Of a stretch of DNA of 64,000 nucleotides, positions 39,272 to 51,933 are shown in pieces. The position numbers and the translations under genes were made by a program. Where the stretch lies: the NCBI GenBank assembly GCA_944474755.1, contig OX104119.1, positions 80,093,873 to 80,157,872 on the forward strand. Direction: 5' to 3'. Within the stretch, counting starts at the first letter, position 1. Each line of letters opens with the position of its first letter. The notes below the pieces were generated by a model that had not been told where the DNA came from, did no database searches, and saw only the letters and a list, made by a program, of their open reading frames with translations. The stretch comes from Limnoperna fortunei (Eukaryota > Mollusca > Bivalvia > Mytilida > Modiolidae).

Positions 39272-39631
39272 TTATTTTTGTGCTCATGTTTGCGATTGTA
39301 TCGGTTTGTTTTAGAATTTGTAAGACTTTCCCGCTACTCGGAGATTCATATACATTTTAATTTAGGTACTGTGGCAATGCAAACATTTTTTGGTCGTCCT
39401 CGCATCAACTCTATGCGGCAATTAAAGCACATGATAGTTGGTATTGCAGCCTAACTTGACGTAAGGCAAATGAACCATAACTCCTTTCTTAAGAAATTTG
39501 CCAACTTGGCATAAAATAACAAAATATTTAGGACTAATCTTTATTTAATTGAACGAGTTGCTGAAGGTGGACAAAAGTAACCAGATTGACAGAAAGGATA
39601 CACTATCATAAATTTCCAGTCATGTTACAAG

Positions 39632-39703
39632 GGGGATGTAGCTCAGTGGTAGAGCGCTCGCTTTGCATGTGATAGGCCCCGGGTTCGATCCCCGGCATCT
39701 CCA
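39632..39703 (+). tRNA. tRNA-Ala (TGC), unit 22
   Basis: Identical to the unit 1 gene. Confidence 0.96.
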
Positions 39704-39882
39704 CAAATTTTTGGTCTCTTGTTTTAATGGTAGTATAAACAGTCAGAGAAATGACAGTACGACAACAAGGTGATAAGTCAGTGTGTATATAACCGGGAGC
39801 TTGGTGAGGTTGCTATTACGAATAGGGCTGCGCGTTTCAACGGAACTAATATAGTCGTATTAATGAAGTGTCTAGGTAGCAA

Positions 39883-39954
39883 GGGGATGTAGCTCAGTGG
39901 TAGAGCGTTCGCATCGCAAGTGAAAGGCCCCGGGTTCGATCCCCGGCTTCTCCA
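39883..39954 (+). tRNA. tRNA-Ala (CGC), unit 22
   Basis: Identical to the unit 1 gene; a private change lies 5' near 39861. Confidence 0.96.
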
Positions 39955-40288
39955 GATTTTTTTTAGTATATATACCTAAAAGTCAGGGGATCATGATCGA
40001 CTATATACCTGCAGGTGTCCCGACGCTGGCCTGCTTTTAGGATAGCTGCATAGTATAGTTAACCAATAAATGGCCCTGGAAGTCGCAAGAACATTGCTTG
40101 GCACATGTAGCTGGTGTACTAACTTGCTCGCAACTGTTCTTATTGTTCGCCTCTCCATGCAATTATGAGAGGCTTGGATAACTTTGTAAATTTAACTCGA
40201 GTTTTCAATGCGTGCGACTGATTACGCATGTTACGTATAGTAATCACTGAACACTTGATATAGTGTAGTTAACAAATTTGCACTCAAG

Positions 40289-40360
40289 TCCCAGGTAGTC
40301 TAGTGGTTAGGATTCCGCGCTCTCACCGCGGCGGCCGGGGTTCGATTCCCCGTCTGGGAA
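40289..40360 (+). tRNA. tRNA-Glu (CTC), unit 23
   Basis: Identical to the unit 1 gene. Confidence 0.97.
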
Positions 40361-40720
40361 TTATTTTTGTGCTCATGTTTGCGATTGTATCGGTTTGTTT
40401 TAGAATTTGTAAGACTTTCCCGCTACTCGGAGATTCATATACATTTTAATTTAGGTACTGTGGCAATGCAAACATTTTTTGGTCGTCCTCGCATCAACTC
40501 TATGCGGCAATTAAAGCACATGATAGTTGGTATTGCAGCCTAACTTGACGTAAGGCAAATGAACCATAACTCCTTTCTTAAGAAATTTGCCAACTTGGCA
40601 TAAAATAACAAAATATTTAGGACTAATCTTTATTTAATTGAACGAGTTGCTGAAGGTGGACAAAAGTAACCAGATTGACAGAAAGGATACACTATCATAA
40701 ATTTCCAGTCATGTTACAAG

Positions 40721-40792
40721 GGGGATGTAGCTCAGTGGTAGAGCGCTCGCTTTGCATGTGATAGGCCCCGGGTTCGATCCCCGGCATCTCCA
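40721..40792 (+). tRNA. tRNA-Ala (TGC), unit 23
   Basis: Identical to the unit 1 gene. Confidence 0.96.
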
Positions 40793-40971
40793 CAAATTTT
40801 TGGTCTCTTGTTTTAATGGTAGTATAAACAGTCAGAGAAATGACAGTACGACAACAAGGTGATAAGTCAGTGTGTATATAACCGGGAGCTTGGTGAGGTT
40901 GCTATTACGAATAGGGCTGCGCGTTTCAACGGAACTAATATAGTCGTATAAATGAAGTGTCTAGGTAGCAA

Positions 40972-41043
40972 GGGGATGTAGCTCAGTGGTAGAGCGTTCG
41001 CATCGCAAGTGAAAGGCCCCGGGTTCGATCCCCGGCTTCTCCA
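40972..41043 (+). tRNA. tRNA-Ala (CGC), unit 23
   Basis: Identical to the unit 1 gene. Confidence 0.96.
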
Positions 41044-41377
41044 GATTTTTTTTAGTATATATACCTAAAAGTCAGGGGATCATGATCGACTATATACCTG
41101 CAGGTGTCCCGACGCTGGCCTGCTTTTAGGATAGCTGCATAGTATAGTTAACCAATAAATGGCCCTGGAAGTCGCAAGAACATTGCTTGGCACATGTAGC
41201 TGGTGTACTAACTTGCTCGCAACTGTTCTTATTGTTCGCCTCTCCATGCAATTATGAGAGGCTTGGATAACTTTGTAAATTTAACTCGAGTTTTCAATGC
41301 GTGCGACTGATTACGCATGTTACGTATAGTAATCACTGAACACTTGATATAGTGTAGTTAACAAATTTGCACTCAAG

Positions 41378-41449
41378 TCCCAGGTAGTCTAGTGGTTAGG
41401 ATTCCGCGCTCTCACCGCGGCGGCCGGGGTTCGATTGCCCGTCTGGGAA
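41378..41449 (+). tRNA. tRNA-Glu (CTC), unit 24, T-stem/box B change
   Basis: C to G at 41437, the same lesion as in unit 21 (C61 of box B). Confidence 0.92.
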
Positions 41450-41809
41450 TTATTTTTGTGCTCATGTTTGCGATTGTATCGGTTTGTTTTAGAATTTGTA
41501 AGACTTTCCCGCTACTCGGAGATTCATATACATTTTAATTTAGGTACTGTGGCAATGCAAACATTTTTTGGTCGTCCTCGCATCAACTCTATGCGGCAAT
41601 TAAAGCACATGATAGTTGGTATTGCAGCCTAACTTGACGTAAGGCAAATGAACCATAACTCCTTTCTTAAGAAATTTGCCAACTTGGCATAAAATAACAA
41701 AATATTTAGGACTAATCTTTATTTAATTGAACGAGTTGCTGAAGGTGGACAAAAGTAACCAGATTGACAGAAAGGATACACTATCATAAATTTCCAGTCA
41801 TGTTACAAG

Positions 41810-41881
41810 GGGGATGTAGCTCAGTGGTAGAGCGCTCGCTTTGCATGTGATAGGCCCCGGGTTCGATCCCCGGCATCTCCA
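41810..41881 (+). tRNA. tRNA-Ala (TGC), unit 24
   Basis: Identical to the unit 1 gene. Confidence 0.96.
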
Positions 41882-42060
41882 CAAATTTTTGGTCTCTTGT
41901 TTTAATGGTAGTATAAACAGTCAGAGAAATGACAGTACGACAACAAGGTGATAAGTCAGTGTGTATATAACCGGGAGCTTGGTGAGGTTGCTATTACGAA
42001 TAGGGCTGCGCGTTTCAACGGAACTAATATAGTCGTATAAATGAAGTGTCTAGGTAGCAA

Positions 42061-42132
42061 GGGGATGTAGCTCAGTGGTAGAGCGTTCGCATCGCAAGTG
42101 AAAGGCCCCGGGTTCGATCCCCGGCTTCTCCA
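42061..42132 (+). tRNA. tRNA-Ala (CGC), unit 24
   Basis: Identical to the unit 1 gene. Confidence 0.96.
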
Positions 42133-42466
42133 GATTTTTTTTAGTATATATACCTAAAAGTCAGGGGATCATGATCGACTATATACCTGCAGGTGTCCCG
42201 ACGCTGGCCTGCTTTTAGGATAGCTGCATAGTATAGTTAACCAATAAATGGCCCTGGAAGTCGCAAGAACATTGCTTGGCACATGTAGCTGGTGTACTAA
42301 CTTGCTCGCAACTGTTCTTATTGTTCGCCTCTCCATGCAATTATGAGAGGCTTGGATAACTTTGTAAATTTAACTCGAGTTTTCAATGCGTGCGACTGAT
42401 TACGCATGTTACGTATAGTAATCACTGAACACTTGATATAGTGTAGTTAACAAATTTGCACTCAAG

Positions 42467-42538
42467 TCCCAGGTAGTCTAGTGGTTAGGATTCCGCGCTC
42501 TCACCGCGGCGGCCGGGGTTCGATTCCCCGTCTGGGAA
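42467..42538 (+). tRNA. tRNA-Glu (CTC), unit 25
   Basis: Identical to the unit 1 gene. Confidence 0.97.
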
Positions 42539-42898
42539 TTATTTTTGTGCTCATGTTTGCGATTGTATCGGTTTGTTTTAGAATTTGTAAGACTTTCCCG
42601 CTACTCGGAGATTCATATACATTTTAATTTAGGTACTGTGGCAATGCAAACATTTTTTGGTCGTCCTCGCATCAACTCTATGCGGCAATTAAAGCACATG
42701 ATAGTTGGTATTGCAGCCTAACTTGACGTAAGGCAAATGAACCATAACTCCTTTCTTAAGAAATTTGCCAACTTGGCATAAAATAACAAAATATTTAGGA
42801 CTAATCTTTATTTAATTGAACGAGTTGCTGAAGGTGGACAAAAGTAACCAGATTGACAGAAAGGATACACTATCATAAATTTCCAGTCATGTTACAAG

Positions 42899-42970
42899 GG
42901 GGATGTAGCTCAGTGGTAGAGCGCTCGCTTTGCATGTGATAGGCCCCGGGTTCGATCCCCGGCATCTCCA
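42899..42970 (+). tRNA. tRNA-Ala (TGC), unit 25
   Basis: Identical to the unit 1 gene. Confidence 0.96.
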
Positions 42971-43149
42971 CAAATTTTTGGTCTCTTGTTTTAATGGTAG
43001 TATAAACAGTCAGAGAAATGACAGTACGACAACAAGGTGATAAGTCAGTGTGTATATAACCGGGAGCTTGGTGAGGTTGCTATTACGAATAGGGCTGCGC
43101 GTTTCAACGGAACTAATATAGTCGTATAAATGAAGTGTCTAGGTAGCAA

Positions 43150-43221
43150 GGGGATGTAGCTCAGTGGTAGAGCGTTCGCATCGCAAATGAAAGGCCCCGG
43201 GTTCGATCCCCGGCTTCTCCA
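43150..43221 (+). tRNA. tRNA-Ala (CGC), unit 25, anticodon-stem change
   Basis: G to A at 43187 replaces the base (position 39) that closes the anticodon loop, leaving C opposite A. Only this Ala(CGC) copy has it. Confidence 0.92.
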
Positions 43222-43555
43222 GATTTTTTTTAGTATATATACCTAAAAGTCAGGGGATCATGATCGACTATATACCTGCAGGTGTCCCGACGCTGGCCTG
43301 CTTTTAGGATAGCTGCATAGTATAGTTAACCAATAAATGGCCCTGGAAGTCGCAAGAACATTGCTTGGCACATGTAGCTGGTGTACTAACTTGCTCGCAA
43401 CTGTTCTTATTGTTCGCCTCTCCATGCAATTATGAGAGGCTTGGATAACTTTGTAAATTTAACTCGAGTTTTCAATGCGTGCGACTGATTACGCATGTTA
43501 CGTATAGTAATCACTGAACACTTGATATAGTGTAGTTAACAAATTTGCACTCAAG

Positions 43556-43627
43556 TCCCAGGTGGTCTAGTGGTTAGGATTCAGCGCTCTCACCGCGGCG
43601 GCCGGGGTTCGATTCCCCGTCTGGGAA
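43556..43627 (+). tRNA. tRNA-Glu (CTC), unit 26, two changes
   Basis: A to G at 43564 (position 9) and C to A at 43583 (position 28), the latter breaking the second anticodon-stem pair. This is the only tRNA in the window with two differences from consensus, and it is adjacent to the altered Ala(CGC) of unit 25. Confidence 0.92.
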
Positions 43628-43987
43628 TTATTTTTGTGCTCATGTTTGCGATTGTATCGGTTTGTTTTAGAATTTGTAAGACTTTCCCGCTACTCGGAGA
43701 TTCATATACATTTTAATTTAGGTACTGTGGCAATGCAAACATTTTTTGGTCGTCCTCGCATCAACTCTATGCGGCAATTAAAGCACATGATAGTTGGTAT
43801 TGCAGCCTAACTTGACGTAAGGCAAATGAACCATAACTCCTTTCTTAAGAAATTTGCCAACTTGGCATAAAATAACAAAATATTTAGGACTAATCTTTAT
43901 TTAATTGAACGAGTTGCTGAAGGTGGACAAAAGTAACCAGATTGACAGAAAGGATACACTATCATAAATTTCCAGTCATGTTACAAG

Positions 43988-44059
43988 GGGGATGTAGCTC
44001 AGTGGTAGAGCGCTCGCTTTGCATGTGATAGGCCCCGGGTTCGATCCCCGGCATCTCCA
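43988..44059 (+). tRNA. tRNA-Ala (TGC), unit 26
   Basis: Identical to the unit 1 gene. Confidence 0.96.
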
Positions 44060-44238
44060 CAAATTTTTGGTCTCTTGTTTTAATGGTAGTATAAACAGTC
44101 AGAGAAATGACAGTACGACAACAAGGTGATAAGTCAGTGTGTATATAACCGGGAGCTTGGTGAGGTTGCTATTACGAATAGGGCTGCGCGTTTCAACGGA
44201 ACTAATATAGTCGTATAAATGAAGTGTCTAGGTAGCAA

Positions 44239-44310
44239 GGGGATGTAGCTCAGTGGTAGAGCGTTCGCATCGCAAGTGAAAGGCCCCGGGTTCGATCCCC
44301 GGCTTCTCCA
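44239..44310 (+). tRNA. tRNA-Ala (CGC), unit 26
   Basis: Identical to the unit 1 gene. Confidence 0.96.
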
Positions 44311-44644
44311 GATTTTTTTTAGTATATATACCTAAAAGTCAGGGGATCATGATCGACTATATACCTGCAGGTGTCCCGACGCTGGCCTGCTTTTAGGATA
44401 GCTGCATAGTATAGTTAACCAATAAATGGCCCTGGAAGTCGCAAGAACATTGCTTGGCACATGTAGCTGGTGTACTAACTTGCTCGCAACTGTTCTTATT
44501 GTTCGCCTCTCCATGCAATTATGAGAGGCTTGGATAACTTTGTAAATTTAACTCGAGTTTTCAATGCGTGCGACTGATTACGCATGTTACGTATAGTAAT
44601 CACTGAACACTTGATATAGTGTAGTTAACAAATTTGCACTCAAG

Positions 44645-44716
44645 TCCCAGGTAGTCTAGTGGTTAGGATTCCGCGCTCTCACCGCGGCGGCCGGGGTTCG
44701 ATTCCCCGTCTGGGAA
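44645..44716 (+). tRNA. tRNA-Glu (CTC), unit 27
   Basis: Identical to the unit 1 gene. Confidence 0.97.
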
Positions 44717-45076
44717 TTATTTTTGTGCTCATGTTTGCGATTGTATCGGTTTGTTTTAGAATTTGTAAGACTTTCCCGCTACTCGGAGATTCATATACAT
44801 TTTAATTTAGGTACTGTGGCAATGCAAACATTTTTTGGTCGTCCTCGCATCAACTCTATGCGGCAATTAAAGCACATGATAGTTGGTATTGCAGCCTAAC
44901 TTGACGTAAGGCAAATGAACCATAACTCCTTTCTTAAGAAATTTGCCAACTTGGCATAAAATAACAAAATATTTAGGACTAATCTTTATTTAATTGAACG
45001 AGTTGCTGAAGGTGGACAAAAGTAACCAGATTGACAGAAAGGATACACTATCATAAATTTCCAGTCATGTTACAAG

Positions 45077-45148
45077 GGGGATGTAGCTCAGTGGTAGAGC
45101 GCTCGCTTTGCATGTGATAGGCCCCGGGTTCGATCCCCGGCATCTCCA
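45077..45148 (+). tRNA. tRNA-Ala (TGC), unit 27
   Basis: Identical to the unit 1 gene. Confidence 0.96.
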
Positions 45149-45327
45149 CAAATTTTTGGTCTCTTGTTTTAATGGTAGTATAAACAGTCAGAGAAATGAC
45201 AGTACGACAACAAGGTGATAAGTCAGTGTGTATATAACCGGGAGCTTGGTGAGGTTGCTATTACGAATAGGGCTGCGCGTTTCAACGGAACTAATATAGT
45301 CGTATAAATGAAGTGTCTAGGTAGCAA

Positions 45328-45399
45328 GGGGATGTAGCTCAGTGGTAGAGCGTTCGCATCGCAAGTGAAAGGCCCCGGGTTCGATCCCCGGCTTCTCCA
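45328..45399 (+). tRNA. tRNA-Ala (CGC), unit 27
   Basis: Identical to the unit 1 gene. Confidence 0.96.
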
Positions 45400-45733
45400 G
45401 ATTTTTTTTAGTATATATACCTAAAAGTCAGGGGATCATGATCGACTATATACCTGCAGGTGTCCCGACGCTGGCCTGCTTTTAGGATAGCTGCATAGTA
45501 TAGTTAACCAATAAATGGCCCTGGAAGTCGCAAGAACATTGCTTGGCACATGTAGCTGGTGTACTAACTTGCTCGCAACTGTTCTTATTGTTCGCCTCTC
45601 CATGCAATTATGAGAGGCTTGGATAACTTTGTAAATTTAACTCGAGTTTTCAATGCGTGCGACTGATTACGCATGTTACGTATAGTAATCACTGAACACT
45701 TGATATAGTGTAGTTAACAAATTTGCACTCAAG

Positions 45734-45805
45734 TCCCAGGTAGTCTAGTGGTTAGGATTCCGCGCTCTCACCGCGGCGGCCGGGGTTCGATTCCCCGTCT
45801 GGGAA
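45734..45805 (+). tRNA. tRNA-Glu (CTC), unit 28
   Basis: Identical to the unit 1 gene. Confidence 0.97.
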
Positions 45806-46165
45806 TTATTTTTGTGCTCATGTTTGCGATTGTATCGGTTTGTTTTAGAATTTGTAAGACTTTCCCGCTACTCGGAGATTCATATACATTTTAATTTAGG
45901 TACTGTGGCAATGCAAACATTTTTTGGTCGTCCTCGCATCAACTCTATGCGGCAATTAAAGCACATGATAGTTGGTATTGCAGCCTAACTTGACGTAAGG
46001 CAAATGAACCATAACTCCTTTCTTAAGAAATTTGCCAACTTGGCATAAAATAACAAAATATTTAGGACTAATCTTTATTTAATTGAACGAGTTGCTGAAG
46101 GTGGACAAAAGTAACCAGATTGACAGAAAGGATACACTATCATAAATTTCCAGTCATGTTACAAG

Positions 46166-46237
46166 GGGGATGTAGCTCAGTGGTAGAGCGCTCGCTTTGC
46201 ATGTGATAGGCCCCGGGTTCGATCCCCGGCATCTCCA
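46166..46237 (+). tRNA. tRNA-Ala (TGC), unit 28
   Basis: Identical to the unit 1 gene. Confidence 0.96.
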
Positions 46238-46416
46238 CAAATTTTTGGTCTCTTGTTTTAATGGTAGTATAAACAGTCAGAGAAATGACAGTACGACAAC
46301 AAGGTGATAAGTCAGTGTGTATATAACCGGGAGCTTGGTGAGGTTGCTATTACGAATAGGGCTGCGCGTTTCAACGGAACTAATATAGTCGTATAAATGA
46401 AGTGTCTAGGTAGCAA

Positions 46417-46488
46417 GGGGATGTAGCTCAGTGGTAGAGCGTTCGCATCGCAAGTGAAAGGCCCCGGGTTCGATCCCCGGCTTCTCCA
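46417..46488 (+). tRNA. tRNA-Ala (CGC), unit 28
   Basis: Identical to the unit 1 gene. Confidence 0.96.
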
Positions 46489-46822
46489 GATTTTTTTTAG
46501 TATATATACCTAAAAGTCAGGGGATCATGATCGACTATATACCTGCAGGTGTCCCGACGCTGGCCTGCTTTTAGGATAGCTGCATAGTATAGTTAACCAA
46601 TAAATGGCCCTGGAAGTCGCAAGAACATTGCTTGGCACATGTAGCTGGTGTACTAACTTGCTCGCAACTGTTCTTATTGTTCGCCTCTCCATGCAATTAT
46701 GAGAGGCTTGGATAACTTTGTAAATTTAACTCGAGTTTTCAATGCGTGCGACTGATTACGCATGTTACGTATAGTAATCACTGAACACTTGATATAGTGT
46801 AGTTAACAAATTTGCACTCAAG

Positions 46823-46894
46823 TCCCAGGTAGTCTAGTGGTTAGGATTCCGCGCTCTCACCGCGGCGGCCGGGGTTCGATTCCCCGTCTGGGAA
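46823..46894 (+). tRNA. tRNA-Glu (CTC), unit 29
   Basis: Identical to the unit 1 gene. Confidence 0.97.
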
Positions 46895-47254
46895 TTATTT
46901 TTGTGCTCATGTTTGCGATTGTATCGGTTTGTTTTAGAATTTGTAAGACTTTCCCGCTACTCGGAGATTCATATACATTTTAATTTAGGTACTGTGGCAA
47001 TGCAAACATTTTTTGGTCGTCCTCGCATCAACTCTATGCGGCAATTAAAGCACATGATAGTTGGTATTGCAGCCTAACTTGACGTAAGGCAAATGAACCA
47101 TAACTCCTTTCTTAAGAAATTTGCCAACTTGGCATAAAATAACAAAATATTTAGGACTAATCTTTATTTAATTGAACGAGTTGCTGAAGGTGGACAAAAG
47201 TAACCAGATTGACAGAAAGGATACACTATCATAAATTTCCAGTCATGTTACAAG

Positions 47255-47326
47255 GGGGATGTAGCTCAGTGGTAGAGCGCTCGCTTTGCATGTGATAGGC
47301 CCCGGGTTCGATCCCCGGCATCTCCA
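47255..47326 (+). tRNA. tRNA-Ala (TGC), unit 29
   Basis: Identical to the unit 1 gene. Confidence 0.96.
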
Positions 47327-47505
47327 CAAATTTTTGGTCTCTTGTTTTAATGGTAGTATAAACAGTCAGAGAAATGACAGTACGACAACAAGGTGATAAG
47401 TCAGTGTGTATATAACCGGGAGCTTGGTGAGGTTGCTATTACGAATAGGGCTGCGCGTTTCAACGGAACTAATATAGTCGTATAAATGAAGTGTCTAGGT
47501 AGCAA

Positions 47506-47577
47506 GGGGATGTAGCTCAGTGGTAGAGCGTTCGCATCGCAAGTGAAAGGCCCCGGGTTCGATCCCCGGCTTCTCCA
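47506..47577 (+). tRNA. tRNA-Ala (CGC), unit 29
   Basis: Identical to the unit 1 gene. Confidence 0.96.
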
Positions 47578-47911
47578 GATTTTTTTTAGTATATATACCT
47601 AAAAGTCAGGGGATCATGATCGACTATATACCTGCAGGTGTCCCGACGCTGGCCTGCTTTTAGGATAGCTGCATAGTATAGTTAACCAATAAATGGCCCT
47701 GGAAGTCGCAAGAACATTGCTTGGCACATGTAGCTGGTGTACTAACTTGCTCGCAACTGTTCTTATTGTTCGCCTCTCCATGCAATTATGAGAGGCTTGG
47801 ATAACTTTGTAAATTTAACTCGAGTTTTCAATGCGTGCGACTGATTACGCATGTTACGTATAGTAATCACTGAACACTTGATATAGTGTAGTTAACAAAT
47901 TTGCACTCAAG

Positions 47912-47983
47912 TCCCAGGTAGTCTAGTGGTTAGGATTCCGCGCTCTCACCGCGGCGGCCGGGGTTCGATTCCCCGTCTGGGAA
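47912..47983 (+). tRNA. tRNA-Glu (CTC), unit 30
   Basis: Identical to the unit 1 gene. Confidence 0.97.
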
Positions 47984-48343
47984 TTATTTTTGTGCTCATG
48001 TTTGCGATTGTATCGGTTTGTTTTAGAATTTGTAAGACTTTCCCGCTACTCGGAGATTCATATACATTTTAATTTAGGTACTGTGGCAATGCAAACATTT
48101 TTTGGTCGTCCTCGCATCAACTCTATGCGGCAATTAAAGCACATGATAGTTGGTATTGCAGCCTAACTTGACGTAAGGCAAATGAACCATAACTCCTTTC
48201 TTAAGAAATTTGCCAACTTGGCATAAAATAACAAAATATTTAGGACTAATCTTTATTTAATTGAACGAGTTGCTGAAGGTGGACAAAAGTAACCAGATTG
48301 ACAGAAAGGATACACTATCATAAATTTCCAGTCATGTTACAAG

Positions 48344-48415
48344 GGGGATGTAGCTCAGTGGTAGAGCGCTCGCTTTGCATGTGATAGGCCCCGGGTTCGA
48401 TCCCCGGCATCTCCA
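48344..48415 (+). tRNA. tRNA-Ala (TGC), unit 30
   Basis: Identical to the unit 1 gene. Confidence 0.96.
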
Positions 48416-48594
48416 CAAATTTTTGGTCTCTTGTTTTAATGGTAGTATAAACAGTCAGAGAAATGACAGTACGACAACAAGGTGATAAGTCAGTGTGTAT
48501 ATAACCGGGAGCTTGGTGAGGTTGCTATTACGAATAGGGCTGCGCGTTTCAACGGAACTAATATAGTCGTATAAATGAAGTGTCTAGGTAGCAA

Positions 48595-48666
48595 GGGGAT
48601 GTAGCTCAGTGGTAGAGCGTTCGCATCGCAAGTGAAAGGCCCCGGGTTCGATCCCCGGCTTCTCCA
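48595..48666 (+). tRNA. tRNA-Ala (CGC), unit 30
   Basis: Identical to the unit 1 gene. Confidence 0.96.
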
Positions 48667-49000
48667 GATTTTTTTTAGTATATATACCTAAAAGTCAGGG
48701 GATCATGATCGACTATATACCTGCAGGTGTCCCGACGCTGGCCTGCTTTTAGGATAGCTGCATAGTATAGTTAACCAATAAATGGCCCTGGAAGTCGCAA
48801 GAACATTGCTTGGCACATGTAGCTGGTGTACTAACTTGCTCGCAACTGTTCTTATTGTTCGCCTCTCCATGCAATTATGAGAGGCTTGGATAACTTTGTA
48901 AATTTAACTCGAGTTTTCAATGCGTGCGACTGATTACGCATGTTACGTATAGTAATCACTGAACACTTGATATAGTGTAGTTAACAAATTTGCACTCAAG

Positions 49001-49072
49001 TCCCAGGTAGTCTAGTGGTTAGGATTCCGCGCTCTCACCGCGGCGGCCGGGGTTCGATTCCCCGTCTGGGAA
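49001..49072 (+). tRNA. tRNA-Glu (CTC), unit 31
   Basis: Identical to the unit 1 gene. Confidence 0.97.
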
Positions 49073-49432
49073 TTATTTTTGTGCTCATGTTTGCGATTGT
49101 ATCGGTTTGTTTTAGAATTTGTAAGACTTTCCCGCTACTCGGAGATTCATATACATTTTAATTTAGGTACTGTGGCAATGCAAACATTTTTTGGTCGTCC
49201 TCGCATCAACTCTATGCGGCAATTAAAGCACATGATAGTTGGTATTGCAGCCTAACTTGACGTAAGGCAAATGAACCATAACTCCTTTCTTAAGAAATTT
49301 GCCAACTTGGCATAAAATAACAAAATATTTAGGACTAATCTTTATTTAATTGAACGAGTTGCTGAAGGTGGACAAAAGTAACCAGATTGACAGAAAGGAT
49401 ACACTATCATAAATTTCCAGTCATGTTACAAG

Positions 49433-49504
49433 GGGGATGTAGCTCAGTGGTAGAGCGCTCGCTTTGCATGTGATAGGCCCCGGGTTCGATCCCCGGCATC
49501 TCCA
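49433..49504 (+). tRNA. tRNA-Ala (TGC), unit 31
   Basis: Identical to the unit 1 gene. Confidence 0.96.
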
Positions 49505-49683
49505 CAAATTTTTGGTCTCTTGTTTTAATGGTAGTATAAACAGTCAGAGAAATGACAGTACGACAACAAGGTGATAAGTCAGTGTGTATATAACCGGGAG
49601 CTTGGTGAGGTTGCTATTACGAATAGGGCTGCGCGTTTCAACGGAACTAATATAGTCGTATAAATGAAGTGTCTAGGTAGCAA

Positions 49684-49755
49684 GGGGATGTAGCTCAGTG
49701 GTAGAGCGTTCGCATCGCAAGTGAAAGGCCCCGGGTTCGATCCCCGGCTTCTCCA
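49684..49755 (+). tRNA. tRNA-Ala (CGC), unit 31
   Basis: Identical to the unit 1 gene. Confidence 0.96.
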
Positions 49756-50089
49756 GATTTTTTTTAGTATATATACCTAAAAGTCAGGGGATCATGATCG
49801 ACTATATACCTGCAGGTGTCCCGACGCTGGCCTGCTTTTAGGATAGCTGCATAGTATAGTTAACCAATAAATGGCCCTGGAAGTCGCAAGAACATTGCTT
49901 GGCACATGTAGCTGGTGTACTAACTTGCTCGCAACTGTTCTTATTGTTCGCCTCTCCATGCAATTATGAGAGGCTTGGATAACTTTGTAAATTTAACTCG
50001 AGTTTTCAATGCGTGCGACTGATTACGCATGTTACGTATAGTAATCACTGAACACTTGATATAGTGTAGTTAACAAATTTGCACTCAAG

Positions 50090-50161
50090 TCCCAGGTAGT
50101 CTAGTGGTTAGGATTCCGCGCTCTCACCGCGGCGGCCGGGGTTCGATTCCCCGTCTGGGAA
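50090..50161 (+). tRNA. tRNA-Glu (CTC), unit 32
   Basis: Identical to the unit 1 gene. Confidence 0.97.
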
Positions 50162-50521
50162 TTATTTTTGTGCTCATGTTTGCGATTGTATCGGTTTGTT
50201 TTAGAATTTGTAAGACTTTCCCGCTACTCGGAGATTCATATACATTTTAATTTAGGTACTGTGGCAATGCAAACATTTTTTGGTCGTCCTCGCATCAACT
50301 CTATGCGGCAATTAAAGCACATGATAGTTGGTATTGCAGCCTAACTTGACGTAAGGCAAATGAACCATAACTCCTTTCTTAAGAAATTTGCCAACTTGGC
50401 ATAAAATAACAAAATATTTAGGACTAATCTTTATTTAATTGAACGAGTTGCTGAAGGTGGACAAAAGTAACCAGATTGACAGAAAGGATACACTATCATA
50501 AATTTCCAGTCATGTTACAAG

Positions 50522-50593
50522 GGGGATGTAGCTCAGTGGTAGAGCGCTCGCTTTGCATGTGATAGGCCCCGGGTTCGATCCCCGGCATCTCCA
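50522..50593 (+). tRNA. tRNA-Ala (TGC), unit 32
   Basis: Identical to the unit 1 gene. Confidence 0.96.
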
Positions 50594-50772
50594 CAAATTT
50601 TTGGTCTCTTGTTTTAATGGTAGTATAAACAGTCAGAGAAATGACAGTACGACAACAAGGTGATAAGTCAGTGTGTATATAACCGGGAGCTTGGTGAGGT
50701 TGCTATTACGAATAGGGCTGCGCGTTTCAACGGAACTAATATAGTCGTATAAATGAAGTGTCTAGGTAGCAA

Positions 50773-50844
50773 GGGGATGTAGCTCAGTGGTAGAGCGTTC
50801 GCATCGCAAGTGAAAGGCCCCGGGTTCGATCCCCGGCTTCTCCA
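50773..50844 (+). tRNA. tRNA-Ala (CGC), unit 32
   Basis: Identical to the unit 1 gene. Confidence 0.96.
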
Positions 50845-51178
50845 GATTTTTTTTAGTATATATACCTAAAAGTCAGGGGATCATGATCGACTATATACCT
50901 GCAGGTGTCCCGACGCTGGCCTGCTTTTAGGATAGCTGCATAGTATAGTTAACCAATAAATGGCCCTGGAAGTCGCAAGAACATTGCTTGGCACATGTAG
51001 CTGGTGTACTAACTTGCTCGCAACTGTTCTTATTGTTCGCCTCTCCATGCAATTATGAGAGGCTTGGATAACTTTGTAAATTTAACTCGAGTTTTCAATG
51101 CGTGCGACTGATTACGCATGTTACGTATAGTAATCACTGAACACTTGATATAGTGTAGTTAACAAATTTGCACTCAAG

Positions 51179-51250
51179 TCCCAGGTAGTCTAGTGGTTAG
51201 GATTCCGCGCTCTCACCGCGGCGGCCGGGGTTCGATTCCCCGTCTGGGAA
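51179..51250 (+). tRNA. tRNA-Glu (CTC), unit 33
   Basis: Identical to the unit 1 gene. Confidence 0.97.
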
Positions 51251-51610
51251 TTATTTTTGTGCTCATGTTTGCGATTGTATCGGTTTGTTTTAGAATTTGT
51301 AAGACTTTCCCGCTACTCGGAGATTCATATACATTTTAATTTAGGTACTGTGGCAATGCAAACATTTTTTGGTCGTCCTCGCATCAACTCTATGCGGCAA
51401 TTAAAGCACATGATAGTTGGTATTGCAGCCTAACTTGACGTAAGGCAAATGAACCATAACTCCTTTCTTAAGAAATTTGCCAACTTGGCATAAAATAACA
51501 AAATATTTAGGACTAATCTTTATTTAATTGAACGAGTTGCTGAAGGTGGACAAAAGTAACCAGATTGACAGAAAGGATACACTATCATAAATTTCCAGTC
51601 ATGTTACAAG

Positions 51611-51682
51611 GGGGATGTAGCTCAGTGGTAGAGCGCTCGCTTTGCATGTGATAGGCCCCGGGTTCGATCCCCGGCATCTCCA
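51611..51682 (+). tRNA. tRNA-Ala (TGC), unit 33
   Basis: Identical to the unit 1 gene. Confidence 0.96.
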
Positions 51683-51861
51683 CAAATTTTTGGTCTCTTG
51701 TTTTAATGGTAGTATAAACAGTCAGAGAAATGACAGTACGACAACAAGGTGATAAGTCAGTGTGTATATAACCGGGAGCTTGGTGAGGTTGCTATTACGA
51801 ATAGGGCTGCGCGTTTCAACGGAACTAATATAGTCGTATAAATGAAGTGTCTAGGTAGCAA

Positions 51862-51933
51862 GGGGATGTAGCTCAGTGGTAGAGCGTTCGCATCGCAAGT
51901 GAAAGGCCCCGGGTTCGATCCCCGGCTTCTCCA
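51862..51933 (+). tRNA. tRNA-Ala (CGC), unit 33
   Basis: Identical to the unit 1 gene. Confidence 0.96.
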